From Diploptera punctata (Eukaryota; Arthropoda; Insecta; Blattodea; Blaberidae), in contig JASPKZ010007545.1 in assembly GCA_030220185.1 (NCBI GenBank), positions 62,001 to 126,000 of the forward strand: a stretch of 64,000 nucleotides of DNA. Direction: 5' to 3'. Both the position numbers and the translations under genes were made by a program. Positions 22,629 through 35,033 of the stretch are shown one piece after another; position 1 is the stretch's first letter; each line of letters begins with the position of its first letter. Below the pieces are notes generated by a model. It ran no database searches. It was not told the DNA's origin and was given only the letters and a program-made list of their open reading frames with translations.

Positions 22629-22630
<2 letters not shown>

Positions 22631-22774
22631 CTGTCTCCTAAGCCCGAGAAAGTAAATAAAGTAAATATTGTTTACCGAGACAGGGTTAGCAACTTCATGC
22701 CTCCACTAAAATACAATGATAATTAAAAGTATATACTGCACAGCACCAAATATATATAATTTACTTTAAATATA

Positions 22775-23130
22775 TTATATATAATAAGGGACGACAGGAG
22801 GACAATAAAAACAACCATGTGGGACCCGTACACAGGCAAGAGACAGCGCGGAAGACCAAAACGACGATGGGCCGACATCTTAAAAAGAACGAGCAGGAGC
22901 GCAATGGTCCAGACTCGCCAGATGCAGGAAAAGCTGGAGAACGATGGAGAGCCAACTGTGCATTAACTAATCACAGAACAGACAGTGTATACAAACCAAG
23001 TGCTACATCCAAGTCAACTTCTCACCACGGAGTAGCTCACCGGGAGACACTCACAATAGAGCTTAACCCCTGTACAGGGAGGCCTGTGCCCTAAAGGGAC
23101 ATATCAGGCTTTATTTATTTATTTAATCTG
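22775..23130 (+). pseudogene. LINE 3' end fragment (third LINE family)
   Basis: The frame reads TTMWDPYTGKRQRGRPKRRW followed by ADILKRTSRS. This is the basic KR-RGRP-RRW motif found near the ORF2 C-terminus of RTE/CR1-like LINEs. A stop follows, then a 3' untranslated stretch ending in TTTATTTATTTA, a microsatellite-like tail. Upstream ORF2 sequence is absent, as expected for a 5'-truncated insertion. Confidence 0.6.
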
Positions 23131-24039
23131 AAAAGTAAATTTGCTTTAACAGTAAATCAAAAATTCATATTTAAGGCACTTAAGGAGATTATAACTGTTG
23201 TTTTTGTAATTTAGCATAATATTTCATATACTGGAATATTCCATACTTAATCTGAATAATCTAACTTCTGACGATGGGATGTATTATCTCATTTAAATGG
23301 CTCTATTAACTGCATTTTATATTTTATTCATTAAATTTAGACTAAATGAACATAAGCTTCGTACAGGGGATAATCCATATCAAATCGGACAGCAAAAAAT
23401 TTTGCAATTTTTTTTAATTGTATGTATCCCTGAATATAGTGAATACATTTATAAACGTATTATTATCAAAACTTAATTTTTATCATTCATAGGTTCGTAC
23501 TTATGATGAACTAAAATTATTGTAAATATGATAAACTAAAACGTTTACTAACTAAAATTTCTGAAACAGTAAGCAGCAAAATTAGTTTCAAACATATTTA
23601 TATAGGTGATATCATGTAGTTTAAGGGTGTTATTTTTATAATTAGGATATTTTTATTTTTGGTGTCAATTTTCTATTCTATGGCGATTTACTGCAGTACA
23701 TATAAAAAAATGAAAACGAAAAAAATACAGGATACTCACGTAATAAGGAATAGTTCAGACAATATAAATGTTTTATATTCTATTTTCGTAAAAAAAACTG
23801 GCGGATCCACGGTGCAGCTGATTCACTTCACGACCAAGGTCGTGCGCTTATTTAATTCAAAGAGCTGACCCCACTTCATCAGTGAATTTTTCAACTGTCA
23901 TTAAATCGAACAGATTATATTTTCTGCTTAAAGGAACAGTAGCGTAAATTTACAAAAGTAGCGATAATTTAATTCTTAACAGTAACTGTTTATTTATCAC
24001 ATTTTATTGCTGAAGCGAGACGTAAATTATTTATAACTA
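23131..24039. other. Unassigned AT-rich sequence
   Basis: Nothing recognised. Confidence 0.4.
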
Positions 24040-24455
24040 ACTAACTCACTCACTGGCTCTGTGGAACCTGTAGGTTCATGGCAGCGCGGACATAAGCTCC
24101 CCATACATCCCATCCCAAGCTAACGCTTTCCAATTATCCCCTGTATAATCTATTTCCCTCAAATCATGTATAATGTTATTCTCCAATCTCATTCTTTGTT
24201 TAACAACTAGGTGCTTTCCCTCCGGTTTTCTTACCAAAAGTTTCCAAGCACCTCTTTCGTCCCCCATAAGTGCCACATTTCCTACCCATCGCAGCCTACG
24301 AGACTTAATTGTTCTTATTATATCTGGCTTCCTATACAAATTATGTAGCTCACTATTATGTAGTTTTCTCCATTCACCTGTCTGTTCATCTCTTTTTGAA
24401 CCATAAATTTTCCTAAGAACTTTATTCTCAAATACTCGTAATTTTCTCTCCTTTT
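24040..24455 (-). pseudogene. RTE-type LINE ORF2 C-terminal fragment
   Basis: One open frame of 129 codons (24076-24465) carries RKLRVFENKVLRKIYGSKRD, EQTGEWRKLHN, LYRKPDIIRTIKSRRLRWVG, KLLVRKPEGKH and DLREIDYTGDNWKALAWD. This is the same family as 9494-10605 and one of its best preserved pieces. The 3' end has the family signature followed by GCCAGTGAGTGAGTTAGTTA. It is 5' truncated at about 24455. Confidence 0.85.
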
Positions 24456-24465
24456 TTAAAAACAA

Positions 24466-25645
24466 ATTATTTATTTTGTTACAAATGTTTCATTACAGTT
24501 TAAATTTAATATTATATAATAAAAACTCTTACATCATTAATTGAATAAACTGGTATAAATTTGTATTATATTTTAATTAGTAATTTCAGTCTTAAAATAA
24601 CTTTTTATTCAGTGTACTCTATTGTACCCTGAAAACTTTGACGAAAACGTATTGCTGTAAGATGTCACTTCCAAATAAAACCGAATATTTTAATACTTGT
24701 ACCACTTCCTACCAATCGATAATAAAGCAGGGTCAGCAACTCTTCCTTAAACATCTGCTTTTACATCAACAATTCTCAAGTTCGGATTACATACTAGGCA
24801 GTTGATTTAAATCAGTGCGTGTGTTTAGTTCATCTCGTCATTTTAAGTCTAACAGTAAAATTTAAAATAATATCTTATTGTTTAACTAACAAGTTTGCAG
24901 ATCTACGAAGACTAAATGGTGAGTTAGAAGTTAAATATAATTTAAATTATGCTCAAATTAGTATACAATAGTTATTAACAATATTGTGTGTTAATATATA
25001 ATTTTACAATTTCCTAAATATTTCTGGAATGAGAGAATAATCGTAGAGGTATACATTTTTTGTTATAAAGAATAATGGGAAGTTTAGACATTAAATTAAA
25101 CACTATAACATTAATTTAGCTTTTAATATAAGCTAATGTTATCGGGCATTTTAATGTCATCTTAGATATGTCATGAGTAGGGGATGCAAAATCAGTAAGT
25201 GATACCAAGCCAATGAAATATATTTATACCTCTTAAATATTACTTGTAACAGCATGAAAATTGTTATAAATTATTATCGATAGATTAACATTACTTGCAA
25301 TATTCAACATCAGACTTTGGTGTAGGGTACAAGTATAAAATATTACAACACATTACAAAACTACTCTCTAGAAAATATTTTTTTATATGCCTACCTGCTT
25401 AAATTCGTAGGGGCTTAGTAATTTAAACTAAACTATACAGTAGCCGAAATTGGCACAAAATTAAAAGCCTACTGAAGAAATCAATAAAGATTGTTATATT
25501 TAATGTCGTTTATTATGTAGCAATTTAGTTAAAGCGCGAGGTTCTCCTACGTACCATAAACTTACGACACGGGACTCACGTATTTCCTTCCTTCTGGAGA
25601 AAGCTATATTCAGAATTGTTACGCTTTTAAAATTTCATTGATTCC
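24466..25645. other. Unassigned AT-rich sequence
   Basis: I see no coding relic or structured repeat. Confidence 0.4.
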
Positions 25646-25713
25646 TATCGAGTTTGAACCCGCGAACGTCGGAATCGGAGGCGTGCAGAGTAACCACTAG
25701 TCCACGATGAAGA
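25646..25713 (-). other. tRNA-like sequence (SINE head or tRNA pseudogene)
   Basis: The minus strand reads GTGGACTAGTGGTTACTCTG (A box) and GTTCGCGGGTTCAAACTCG (B box GGTTCAAAC), with a plausible tRNA arrangement between them. No SINE body was recognised downstream. Confidence 0.6.
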
Positions 25714-27517
25714 CGATAATGTAATAAATGTAATAATGACAATAAAAATAATGTAATGATGATAATAACAATAAAAATATTTGTAAGTTCGCAAACGACT
25801 ATTACCAAGTAGCTCCGTCATTGTTTGTACGAGCGAGCAGTCTACACATAGGCGATTTTAGGAAAAATAATTATTTTTGGTAGTTTCCTTTCAAGACTCC
25901 ACTTTAGTAGTAATTACAAAAAAATTAACTGGTGTCGAGGTAATAATGTGGCACTTTTTGATTTTATAAAATGTTTGGTGAGAAAGGTCAATTGTATATT
26001 AATTACGCCCTTCAGAAAAACGTAAATATTGACATACTAATTTTCAAGCGATAGAGCATAAAATCATCTATAATGTGACTATCTTTTCAAGTTGAGGGAA
26101 TAGTCATACTTCGGAAATGTATCATATAAAAGGGAGTACTTATAACTATACGATAAATTGACAGCTGTATTACTCTTTAATCACACCAAGAGAAGACTTG
26201 AAATTCGGTTCAGATATTCAGTATATCATAAAGTTTCACTATAATAAAATGTAAACTGTTAAAGATGTGAGTTCAATTTTCACAATTCTTTTGCCGATTT
26301 CGTATGGAATGTCCCATAGACGGTTAATTGCAGACGTACTAAATAAAATCCTTTATCTTTATTTAACTTCACTATTAAACTAATTTTGAAAATTGTATCT
26401 AACCTGGATGGTAGGTAGTAAAGTCAATCAGGCTTAGTCTAATTCTAAAAGGTAAAATTTAATAGCGCGATACAATAAATCATTAACTGAAATGCGCCTA
26501 TTTGTTAAAGCATTCTGATTATGTTTACTTTGCAGTGGTGATGTTTTGCAGGACATGTGTGGGTGTCATGACGAATTATAATGATTTCATGTCCAACGTA
26601 TTTAGTTTATTTTCATGTTTAGTATTAAATACACTACTCTTTGATATATGTATCAAACATTTTGGGTTACCCTGTATTGAAGTTCAGCTAACTGTTACCT
26701 AACAGGCTCTTTTGTGCATCAGTAACATTTATCATATGATCCTCTCGAAAGTGTATCTGTTGTCAGTTTCAATTAGATATGTCCACAGGTAGCATGCTGA
26801 ATACAAAATGGCGAATTATCACTCTATATATATTTTCTATTACATACAAAAAAGTGGATAATTTTTTTAGCAAGTTCCTTGCGATGGTCAAAATTAAGTT
26901 AAGCTTTTTTCTCAATTTGCATGCTCAATGTGTCCTCCCTAAAATCTAGTACAGTTATAATTCTAGGAGGATGCGAAGAGCACTCTAATTCTTTTTCGAG
27001 GAACAATAAAGAATCAAATAATAAATCAAACAAATAGAGGAATGGATATATGGGAAAATAAAAAGAATGAAAGATATTGGAATAAAAATTTCCTGCAAGA
27101 AATATTATTGTTAGAGACGACAAACAAAAATTGGGATGAAAAATATGAAATGTTAACCGCAAGTAAGAAAAATTATTGCTTCCTTGTAACACATTTCAAA
27201 AACGTGATCACAAAGGATTTCAAATCAGATTTCCGATTTTAATAAAAGGCAAGGACTCAGATATCCTTGGGTAGTAGATCTTCATAAGTATCAAGAAGAA
27301 AGTAAGGTCAAGGTAGAGACAGAAAATATATAAATCTTGACGAAGATAATAACGGTATGATCTAAGAAGACAATCTTAAGAGGACGAACAGGATGGAAAA
27401 CCATTTAAAAATAAGCGAATAAGAATAATCACGCAATAAAGTAAAATCCCCAGAAATTTGTGTAATCTTAGCCCATACAATGCTGAAATGACAAGAACCG
27501 AAATAAATACGAGTAAA

Positions 27518-27518
<1 letters not shown>
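25714..27518. other. Unassigned AT-rich sequence
   Basis: Short open frames at 26502-26702 and 27042-27242 carry no motif I know. The second is Lys/Asn-rich and may be chance. Confidence 0.4.

Positions 27519-27557
<39 letters not shown>
27519..27557. repeat. (TA)n microsatellite
   Basis: About 19 TA units. Confidence 0.9.
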
Positions 27558-27558
<1 letters not shown>

Positions 27559-28603
27559 TGAAGTGTAGCCGAGGGACGAAAGAAAAGCTGTAGTAATAAT
27601 AAAAATAATTATTACTATTATTATTATTTATTACTATTTTTCGTTTTTTCTCTTGTCTGCTTTATATTTTGTAGCCAATATATATTATGTATCATTAATC
27701 AAAACGTATATAATTCATAATTGTTATTATATGTTCAATTTGAACCTGGTGAAGTGGAAGAGAAGACCTTACGTTCTTAACTCCATCAAGTAAAGTAAAT
27801 AAATAGATAAAAACAATAATGTTGGAACGAGATGTACTGTCGTGCCACCAAACATTCAATGGATTTGTCGCATAAACTAAAATCATGTTATACTTTACTC
27901 CTATGTATTTTCATGAGCTATTGAATAATCTGGTTTCATAGTTTCCTGCATAAGAGTATATCTTTCAAGATAGCTAAAAGCCCGAAAACCGTTACGGCCA
28001 GCCTGCCGAATGTTTCATACGCATCCAAGGGTCGTCTGCGTCCCTCCTTGTACTATTCTATATTTTTGAAAAAGTTGTATTTTGTAGCGAAGTGTTTGTA
28101 GTGAAGTAGTGTAGGTAACAAACCGAATATTTTAATTGTTTATTAGCATGCATGAGAAAGAGACAGAGACCACACCTACTCAGTTCTGTCGTAAGCCATG
28201 CTTCCATTATATTGCGGCATCTGTAGTTTTATTTTGTCTTCTAATTTTCTCGATACGAGATTTATATATGTTAATTTTCTCTATCATTTGATATATTCTT
28301 TGTACAATAATTTTGTAGTTCGACATTGCTACCAAATTGTGATTAATTGGTCGTTCTTACATAGCTAATGGTGCTGTAAATTAATTTTTCTTGTTTTACT
28401 TTTTTTAAGTATTATTCCTCTTTCGTCCATACAAATCACTACTTTTGTTTCTTATTTTGACTAATAGATTTGACAAGATCCATTATTGTTTAAATCCATA
28501 TTTATAACATAGTTGTTTCTCTTCAGCCGGTATTAATGTCCAGTTATTTGCGCTATACGATTCTAATCTCCTTACAAAACACATCATTAGCCACTGTTTT
28601 ATA
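27558..28603. other. Unassigned sequence
   Basis: It holds a short ATT-rich patch (27598-27640) and nothing else recognised. Confidence 0.4.
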
Positions 28604-29010
28604 CAGGGTGCACGTAAACTCGTTACACATTTCACAAAAACGTAACTCTGGTTCATTTCTGATATCAATCCAAGGAAGACACGTTCACGTATTTACCATT
28701 TCTGAGCGAACTGAATTGCTGAAGAGCAGTTTATGTGTAAGAAGCTATGCTGAACTGCTAAGGGTGTTTTAGACAAATTACCACAAAGAAACACCTACGA
28801 GACTTGGTGTTCAACAGATTGTGAAAAATTTCAGTCGTACAGACCATGTACGTGATGAGTAATGCAGTAGACGACCTGTTTCAGTCCACAAGTGATGTAA
28901 ACGAATAGGGATAGCTTAGGAGAGAAGCCCAAAGGCATTCACTTGCAGGGTGAGTCGAGACCTGAACATTCCAAATTGCAAAAGTGTTGACAAGAATATG
29001 AAAATCCAAT
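28604..29010 (+). pseudogene. Mariner-class (DUF4817-like) transposase N-terminal relic
   Basis: The left end CAGGGTGCACGTAAACTCGT after TA has the form of a mariner-class terminus. The plus strand then reads FTISERTELLKSSL, SYAELLRVF, a stop, then HKETPTRLGVQQIVKNFSRT and RRPVSVHK. This is a helix-turn-helix DNA-binding region like those of the DUF4817-type transposases elsewhere in the window. No catalytic part follows; the element is truncated before the SINE at 29167. Confidence 0.6.
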
Positions 29011-29166
29011 CAGTTGACAGGGTACCTGATATAAGAGAGGCAAGTCTACTTATAACACCTGCTATATCAGAAGGTAGGGGAAGATCGGTCAAAGCAGATC
29101 AGCTAAGGAAGTTATGCCCTTCTGGAAAGATCTTGCTTGCAAGAAATATTGATTTTGTTTAAAGTT

Positions 29167-29510
29167 CCGATTGAGGGTCTTTCCACTTTTCAGCGGTTGC
29201 CCTTTTACCAGCCGGCTGCTGGCCCTTCACATCCACATGTGTCAATCACAGAGGTAGATGATCAACAGCCAGTGTAGGGGTGACATGTGGTTAGCATGTC
29301 GAGTCCCCCAGCCGTTATAGCTGGTTCCTCAACCTGGAGCCGCTACTTATTGTAGCTACCCAATTGCCTCACGATGCTGGGTGGGCACCGGTCCCATACT
29401 GGCCGAAATACCATGAGAAAATTTCTTCCCCATGGAGACTCGAACCAGCGCAAGTCCCGTAGCTCTGCGCCAAGGCTTCCTACCTTAACCGCTCGGCTAC
29501 GGCGCGGGAC
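29167..29510 (-). mobile_element. SINE with tRNA-Leu/Ser-like head and perfect 11-bp target duplication
   Basis: TGTTTAAAGTT occurs at 29156-29166 and again at 29511-29521, flanking exactly 344 bp. On the minus strand the unit begins AGTCCCGCGCCGTAGCCGAG with the A box TAGCCGAGCGGTTAAGG, then the B box TGGTTCGAGTCTCC. The long body contains GGGACCGGTGCCCACCCAGC, and the left end carries the 3' terminus. The A box resembles tRNA-Leu or tRNA-Ser. The perfect duplication and well-kept boxes point to a fairly recent insertion. Confidence 0.9.
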
Positions 29511-29521
29511 TGTTTAAAGTT

Positions 29522-29889
29522 ACTAAATCAAAATGTTGTGCATATGTTTTTAATATTACAACTTCATTGGCAGCATATAAATACACGAAAATAGTAATTG
29601 TGTTAAACACTGTATTATTTTTTACTTTGCACGGGCAAAGTGAAAACCTAACCTGGGCAAAATAAAATAATTCTATATTTATAATAATTCCTCTAATTCA
29701 TATTTAATAATCATTTTCATTTAATCACAAATGTAAAATAAATATAAATACCGTAAACCTACATTAAATTTATAAATTGTATAGGGCACAATTGACTATT
29801 TTATTCAAAAATGTAATTGTTAAACAAATCACTCTTGGTAGTTGCCACAAAATGAGAAACATTAGTTGATATCCAGTGATTTCATCATG
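29522..29889. other. Unassigned AT-rich sequence
   Basis: Nothing recognised. Confidence 0.4.
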
Positions 29890-31575
29890 TGCCAATTACT
29901 TACACTGATGATATTGAATCCAGTCTTCTGTAGGGGGATCAACATAATCATCTCTTCATACCAAACAATCATATTGTTTTCCATTTTCCACGATTTTCAC
30001 AATCATTGACGTTCTTCCCTAGATTTTTTAAACTTTTACTGACGTAGAAGTTAGAATCTCCGATTTCTTGCATTTTCGTTTCCTAGATATCCTCTGGTTT
30101 GCATCGACTGTAAGAAAGGTCAATTTTTTTATGGACGGGCACTTTTTGTCTCAGGACCTGAAGAGATGACTCCCGGAGTACTGTTAATTGCCTTTTCCTG
30201 TACAATTTCTTGTGAATTACCATGATCCTACTTCAACTCTTTTGGATGTGTTTGGTCCTCTGTTGTCCCACAATTGGTAGCTGCAATGAAATCTCCTTCT
30301 TTATAAACATCGGGTTTAGTTATAAGGCCATATACATTTTTTCTCAAAGCCTTTCACTGAATTATGAACTGAATCAGCTTTTCAGACATGCTGGTGCAAA
30401 CTCTATTCACAATGTCTCTGATTAACAATTCAAAATTCAATGTGCATGTCCTTTCTGTAAACTGTTCAATTCTTACTCAAAGATGGTCCTGACTGGGCCA
30501 TAAACAGTGACGTCCAATGGCTGCGTTTTATTTGTTGTACGTGACGCAGAAGATACAAACACAACATGGTTCTGAGTGGTCTGTTTCAGACCAGGCAGAT
30601 AACTGCATGCCTTGTGATTATCCAAAAGGAACAATACATTTGTCTCTGTAGTTGGACACACATTCTATACGAAATATTTAGTCTTGTCAAAAATGTTGGC
30701 ACATTTATCCTATTGTTGTCGATGTATGCTCCTTGAGAACCAGGAGATGCTCCATCCAATAGTGTATCCTACATTTCCTTCTTCGAAAATACGAAGAAGG
30801 GAGTGATCTAGTATCGTGCTCAACTGCAACAGTAAACCAACATCGTTAGTTGCCCAAGTTCTGTGCTGGAGATTACTCTAACTTATTTTACACGAATGGA
30901 AAGAATATTAGAGGGCGTGACTAATGTATTGACTTAGGCTTTCACGACCGGAGTTGCTATGATGATCTTGAAGAAGATTTCAGGACTGTACGCCGTGGTC
31001 TCGAGGCTTGAAGTTCCCAGACGTAGTCACTGGAGAAAAGTCTGGGAACTTCAAGCCTCGATACCACGGCCTACAGCCCGGAAATCGTCTTCACGATCAT
31101 CATTAGAGGGTGTGTTTGTGGAAGAAAGCATTCCTGTTTAATCCATATCTTAAATACGACTTGCCTCAAAATTATATTTTTCCATCACTTCCTTCTGTAA
31201 GAAGTAAAATCTCCGAACATGGGCTTTGTTGAAACTCTTTGCCCTAGCAATGGATGTTGTTCTGATGTACGTAATGAAAAATCAGGATGTCTCTTTCGAA
31301 ATCATGTTAGGTTATCATCACCAGCTTTATATTCCTAAAAATTATGTAGAATGCCAATAGCTTCAGCAAGTTCGTACGCTAACTTGAGGAAATCTTCTCT
31401 TCTCAAACCGTAGAATATATTGTCCATAGAATTAAGGAATTCCATTAGCTCGATTACTTTTTCTCTTGAAAACACTGGTTCATAATGCCCTATTTTAACC
31501 GCCGATCCCGTTTTCATATGCGGTATAACGTTGGAAATTAGATTTTGTTCTATTTGGCTGCAGAATATAATGTTT
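29890..31575 (-). pseudogene. pogo/Tigger-type transposase pseudogene, split by an insertion
   Basis: On the minus strand from 31560 downward, an N-terminal region (GHYEPVFSREKVIELMEFLN, GLRREDFLKLAYELAEAIG) matches the CENPB-type DNA-binding part. Next come RKRHPDFSLRT and ASRI-DMD-TG, corresponding to the first catalytic Asp block with its Glu codon now TAA. After the 182-bp insertion at 30920-31101 come ISSTELGQL, DTLLDGASPGSQGAY and VLFLLDNHKACSYLPGL (catalytic Asp in LLDNH). These are followed by KTQPLDVTVYGPVR and a C-terminal tail with KPDVYKEGDFIAATN. Many frameshifts make it inactive. This cut-and-paste family also targets TA. Confidence 0.75.
30920..31101. mobile_element. 182-bp palindromic Penelope-like fragment with 13-bp target duplication
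   Basis: The flanks ATTAGAGGGCGTG (30907-30919) and ATTAGAGGGTGTG (31102-31114) differ by one base. Inside, a left arm from about 30961 (GATGATCTTGAAGAAGATTT through TCTCGAGGCTTGAAGTTCCC) is repeated inverted to about 31100, leaving a spacer of about 20 bp. The arm is homologous to 58055-58120, where it adjoins ACGTTTCGCC, so this is a piece of a Penelope-like pseudo-LTR in head-to-head arrangement. It carries no coding sequence. Confidence 0.75.
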
Positions 31576-32839
31576 ATCTATTTTATTCCACTTCTTGCAT
31601 GTCTACTCATATCATCATCTGACCAAATACCTTCAATAATTCTTCGTATGTAGGAGTAAAACATACAAATGTATATTCATAAACTAATTACGTGTACCGT
31701 GCATTTATTTAATTTTTATGTCTTAGCAATATACTTTCAAGATATATATCTGTAAACGATCTTATATTTACTTACATATTTAATTAACTATTTTTTTATT
31801 TATTTAGTTATTCATATTTACTATATGTAATATCATTCTTAACGCATTTGGGTTAAGAAATTATTTGCGTTTTAAAAAATCATATCACATTCTCATCCGG
31901 GTAAAATAAATAACTTATCCGCTATGCGCGAGCGCGCCAATAATGATCAAGGTTAACACAGATTAATATTGAATGATTTGTACTAAATATATGACCGCGT
32001 AGCTAAATGTATAATAAATATATTCTAGATGAGTTATCAGCTCAAAGTCTTAGCTACATCGAAACACAGTGGACATTTAAGACAAGACACACAATCCACT
32101 CATTAATTCATAAAAATCTTGGCGTATATGAACGATTATGATAGACAGATGATGTTGGTAGATAATTGGGCCTTATTGTTTTCGCAGCAGTTTTCTTACA
32201 GGTGAATAAAAACTCTTCCAGTTCAAAACGATAAATTAGCCTAACTGCAATATTACTGTGGATAACACGAAACCTTAATTTTTTTTCGTTGAAGAGTTTT
32301 AAGTCAATAATATATGAGGGTCAAACAAAGAGTAGACATTCCAAAAAATCAGGGAGACTTCGACCTACGAATATATCGTAGGACAGCAATATTTTACAAT
32401 TTACATTATAATCAATAAAGTAAGGACATATGTGATTACTGTAACTCTTGCCACATATTTATTTTCCAGCTTCGTTGATAATACATTTGTCAAGCCGTTA
32501 TTGGCCTCTACGGCCCTAATATGCACACGCCAAGTGTAAACAAAATTTTAATTTTAAATCGTTTAACCATCAGCACATTGTGCATTATAGAAAAATGTGT
32601 TTATTTGTTGTAAGCTCTATTTCAGAATTGTACACGGATCTGAAATTCTTTAATGTGTAGTTTCCATTGAAGAGAGATGTGGTAGGGAAGGAATTAGATA
32701 CGTTGACTTATGCGTTTACGATTGAATTCGGTATGATATATAATTTGATGTTCAATAGTCTAGTAAGTGATATCACATGCATCCCGAGCAACAACGGTGC
32801 TACCTATCTCAACACTGGCTATATCAAGCCCAGCAGTTG
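31576..32839. other. Unassigned AT-rich sequence
   Basis: Nothing recognised apart from general AT richness. Confidence 0.4.
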
Positions 32840-32887
32840 ATGAACGCGCGGACAAAAGAACTCCCTATACATCCCTATTCTAAGGAC
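32840..32887 (-). pseudogene. Very short RTE-type LINE 3' remnant
   Basis: GCGCGGACAAAAGAACTCCC followed by TATACATCCCTATTC matches the 24090-24115 segment of the LINE family in the same orientation. It is too short to say more. Confidence 0.5.
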
Positions 32888-33016
32888 GCTGATACATGGA
32901 CTACATGCTGAAGTTAGTCCCCATGTTGCAAAATAACTTAATTAACCAGTACTAACGTGAAAAATTTAAGGTATTTCAGTTGTACAAAGTGAATGACTAT
33001 ATATATATATATATAT

Positions 33017-33135
33017 CCATCCACAGTAATTCTGCCCGAAGGCTGGTCCTTCACTACAATCATAGCATTTCCTTGCTATGCTTGCAGCTTTACTAGGGAA
33101 TTGTAGGTGTGGTAGCTTCCCGTTGCTTTCCACAC
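33017..33135 (-). mobile_element. SINE, family 1, 3' fragment
   Basis: TCCATCCACAGTAATTCTGC, then CCGAAGGCTGGTCCTTCACT and AGGTGTGGTAGCTTCCCGTT, are the reverse complement of the family-1 tail (61105-61231). The head and core are missing, and (TA)n abuts both sides. Confidence 0.85.
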
Positions 33136-33149
33136 TATATATATATAAA

Positions 33150-33290
33150 TATGGAAGATCACAGAATACCCAAACTAATGTTAAGATATCAACCTGCAGG
33201 AAGAAGAAGACCAGGACGTCCACTCAAAAGACTTCTGGATGGTGTTTCTCTTGAGGCCGAAACAGGTCAACAAATGGCCTAAATTCGTGA
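33150..33290 (+). pseudogene. LINE 3' end fragment
   Basis: The frame reads MEDHRIPKLMLRYQPAGRRR followed by PGRPLKRLLDGV. The PGRPLKRLLD motif is the common C-terminal signature of RTE-like LINE ORF2 proteins, possibly the same family as 16570-17470. It ends with GAATGTACTATGATGATATA before the next transposon. Confidence 0.65.
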
Positions 33291-33703
33291 ATGTACTATG
33301 ATGATATATATTTATATATACAGGGTGTAAATGAATTATACCGCACAAATTTTACTGCTTACAGAGGGGTATTATACAAGTAATTTGAGATAGGGAACCA
33401 ATGGTCTACGAGGGAAATTGGGCTAGTTATAGGGAATCAAAGTGATCGACAATTGATACAGATGAATCAACAGGAGATCAAAGTACGAGTGAAAATTATA
33501 CTAGAATAACTTCAGATCTTTGTATTAAATCCGAGATCCCGACTTCTAATAATTCATCAACAACATTTATGAATTATTGAATTATCAAATTCCTTAAAAT
33601 ATCGAATTAGCAGATGATTGCACGCCACTGCACTGGTTAAAGCAGAATCGGTACAATGTGAGCCTTAGCTCAGAGTGAAACACGCAGAATCTGTGTAGTC
33701 AAC

Positions 33704-33772
33704 GTGTGGCTTAATGGTTAACGCGATGGGTTTGAGATTGGAACATTGATGGTTCAAATCACGGCAAGCCAC
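33704..33772 (+). other. tRNA-like module 2, better preserved copy
   Basis: It reads GTGGCTTAATGGTTAACGCG (A box TGGCTTAATGG), then GATGGTTCAAATCACGG (B box GGTTCAAATC). The outer GTGGCTT (33706) and AAGCCAC (33766-33772) are exactly complementary, like an acceptor stem. The T stem is not convincing, so it is tRNA-derived rather than a tRNA gene. Confidence 0.7.
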
Positions 33773-33949
33773 TTTTTTCTTTCCTTATTTTTTCTCCTGC
33801 GTGTGTACTGTGATATGTTGGCACTGAAATTTGTTCAGTATATGCATGCGCAAAACACCTATTCCCGTATCGTTTATTACATTAATATCTGATTAAAAGT
33901 TACTTCAGTATCAGTCGCATCACATGAAAGCATCTTTACAGTTATGCTG

Positions 33950-34290
33950 AACTTGCTGAAATACATCTGATTTATGGTGCAGCACAAGGTAATGGTTCAA
34001 GAGCTGCGTAGCGGTATCCGAATAGACGCCATCCTCACCGAACAACTTTCGCGTCTGTTGATAGGCGTTTGCGGGAGCATGGGAGGTTGTGGGTAAACAG
34101 AGTAGACGCCGGTGAAAGACGTACGCGCAGCACTGAAGAGTTCGAAGAAAATGTTCCTCATAGGGTGGAAGATAATCCTTCTACTAGTAACTTACTCGTG
34201 CTTTCGCATATGTAATTGGCACTAACCATCAAACCACATGGAAAGTCCTGCATGAAGACCAGCTCTGTGAGAATTGAGGTGGCCAATTTG
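33950..34290 (+). pseudogene. Transposase N-terminal remnant in the deleted copy
   Basis: LIYGAAQGNGSRAA-like and VDRRLREHGRLWVNRVDAGE-like sequence corresponds to the helix-turn-helix region at 19628-19900. It is followed by RTRSTEEFEENVP and then the deletion junction near 34200, after which only C-terminal sequence (KVANLNNFSN-like) remains. No catalytic residues survive. Confidence 0.75.
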
Positions 34291-34731
34291 AACAATTTCT
34301 CTAATAAGTCTGCAGGTGTTTTACTTTTTTTCTGGTTTACTCAAATATATTGTGTCTTATTTCCCAATAACATTATGTATGCCATGTGTACATACACTGT
34401 ATCTCTTCATGTTGTTACTCTTGTGGTCGCTGCACAATCATTTATTTAAGTACATAAGTACTGTACAGTTCAATTGCATATTTTATTTACGAAACTTATT
34501 GTACTTTACAGTATGTGCATTATTATTACAACCTTTCATACAATTGTCTGTACAATACGTACGTAGATAGTATTGTAACTTATGTACTGCACCGACATTC
34601 CAATACCGTATTCTGTAAAATAATGAATAAACAATTAAACCAGAAGTAAATCTACGAACGTAACCAATTTACAGGACATACATAATAAAGGAAGAAAGGA
34701 AAAAAAGTGTAGGCATACTGTATGAAGTTTA

Positions 34732-34797
34732 GAACGTGATATCTGTCTTACATTTGCGTCGGTAGCAAGACTACTATAACCACTGAGCTAAAGTTTC
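34732..34797 (-). other. tRNA-like module 1, second copy
   Basis: The minus strand reads TTTAGCTCAGTGGTTATAGT and later ATATCACGTTCTAAAC, matching 18381-18455 with a mutated B box. Confidence 0.65.
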
Positions 34798-34996
34798 ATA
34801 CGTGTTGTAAATTACAGTCTCTGTATCATATTACTTCCTTTTTAATTTGAAGTGATCAGTGGCGTGCCAACAATTTTACAAATTTAATCACAACTTGGAC
34901 ATTTTTATTCGCAGACCATTAGTTCATTATCTCAGATTTCTTGTATAATAGCCCCTTATACGTAGTTAAATTTGTGCGGTATAATTCATTTATATC

Positions 34997-35029
<33 letters not shown>

Positions 35030-35033
<4 letters not shown>

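Larger units (their letters stand above)
33321..34999. mobile_element. DUF4817-type transposon with tRNA-like modules, inverted and internally deleted copy
   Basis: The ends are CAGGGTGTAAATGAATTATA and, inverted, CAGGATATAAATGAATTATA, each continuing CCGCACAAATT. TA flanks at 33319-33320 and 35000-35001 lie within TA-rich sequence. Read in reverse, the region 34290-34999 aligns with 18178-18890, and the left half aligns with the right half of 18178-20633. The tRNA-like modules occupy the same positions. The element keeps only the transposase N-terminus (33950-34200), so about 0.8 kb of the coding middle has been lost. It is a non-autonomous derivative. Confidence 0.87.

Noticed and set aside
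22514..22726. Open frame over the CA/TA microsatellite
   Set aside because: It is low-complexity His-Thr and Ile-Tyr repeat only.
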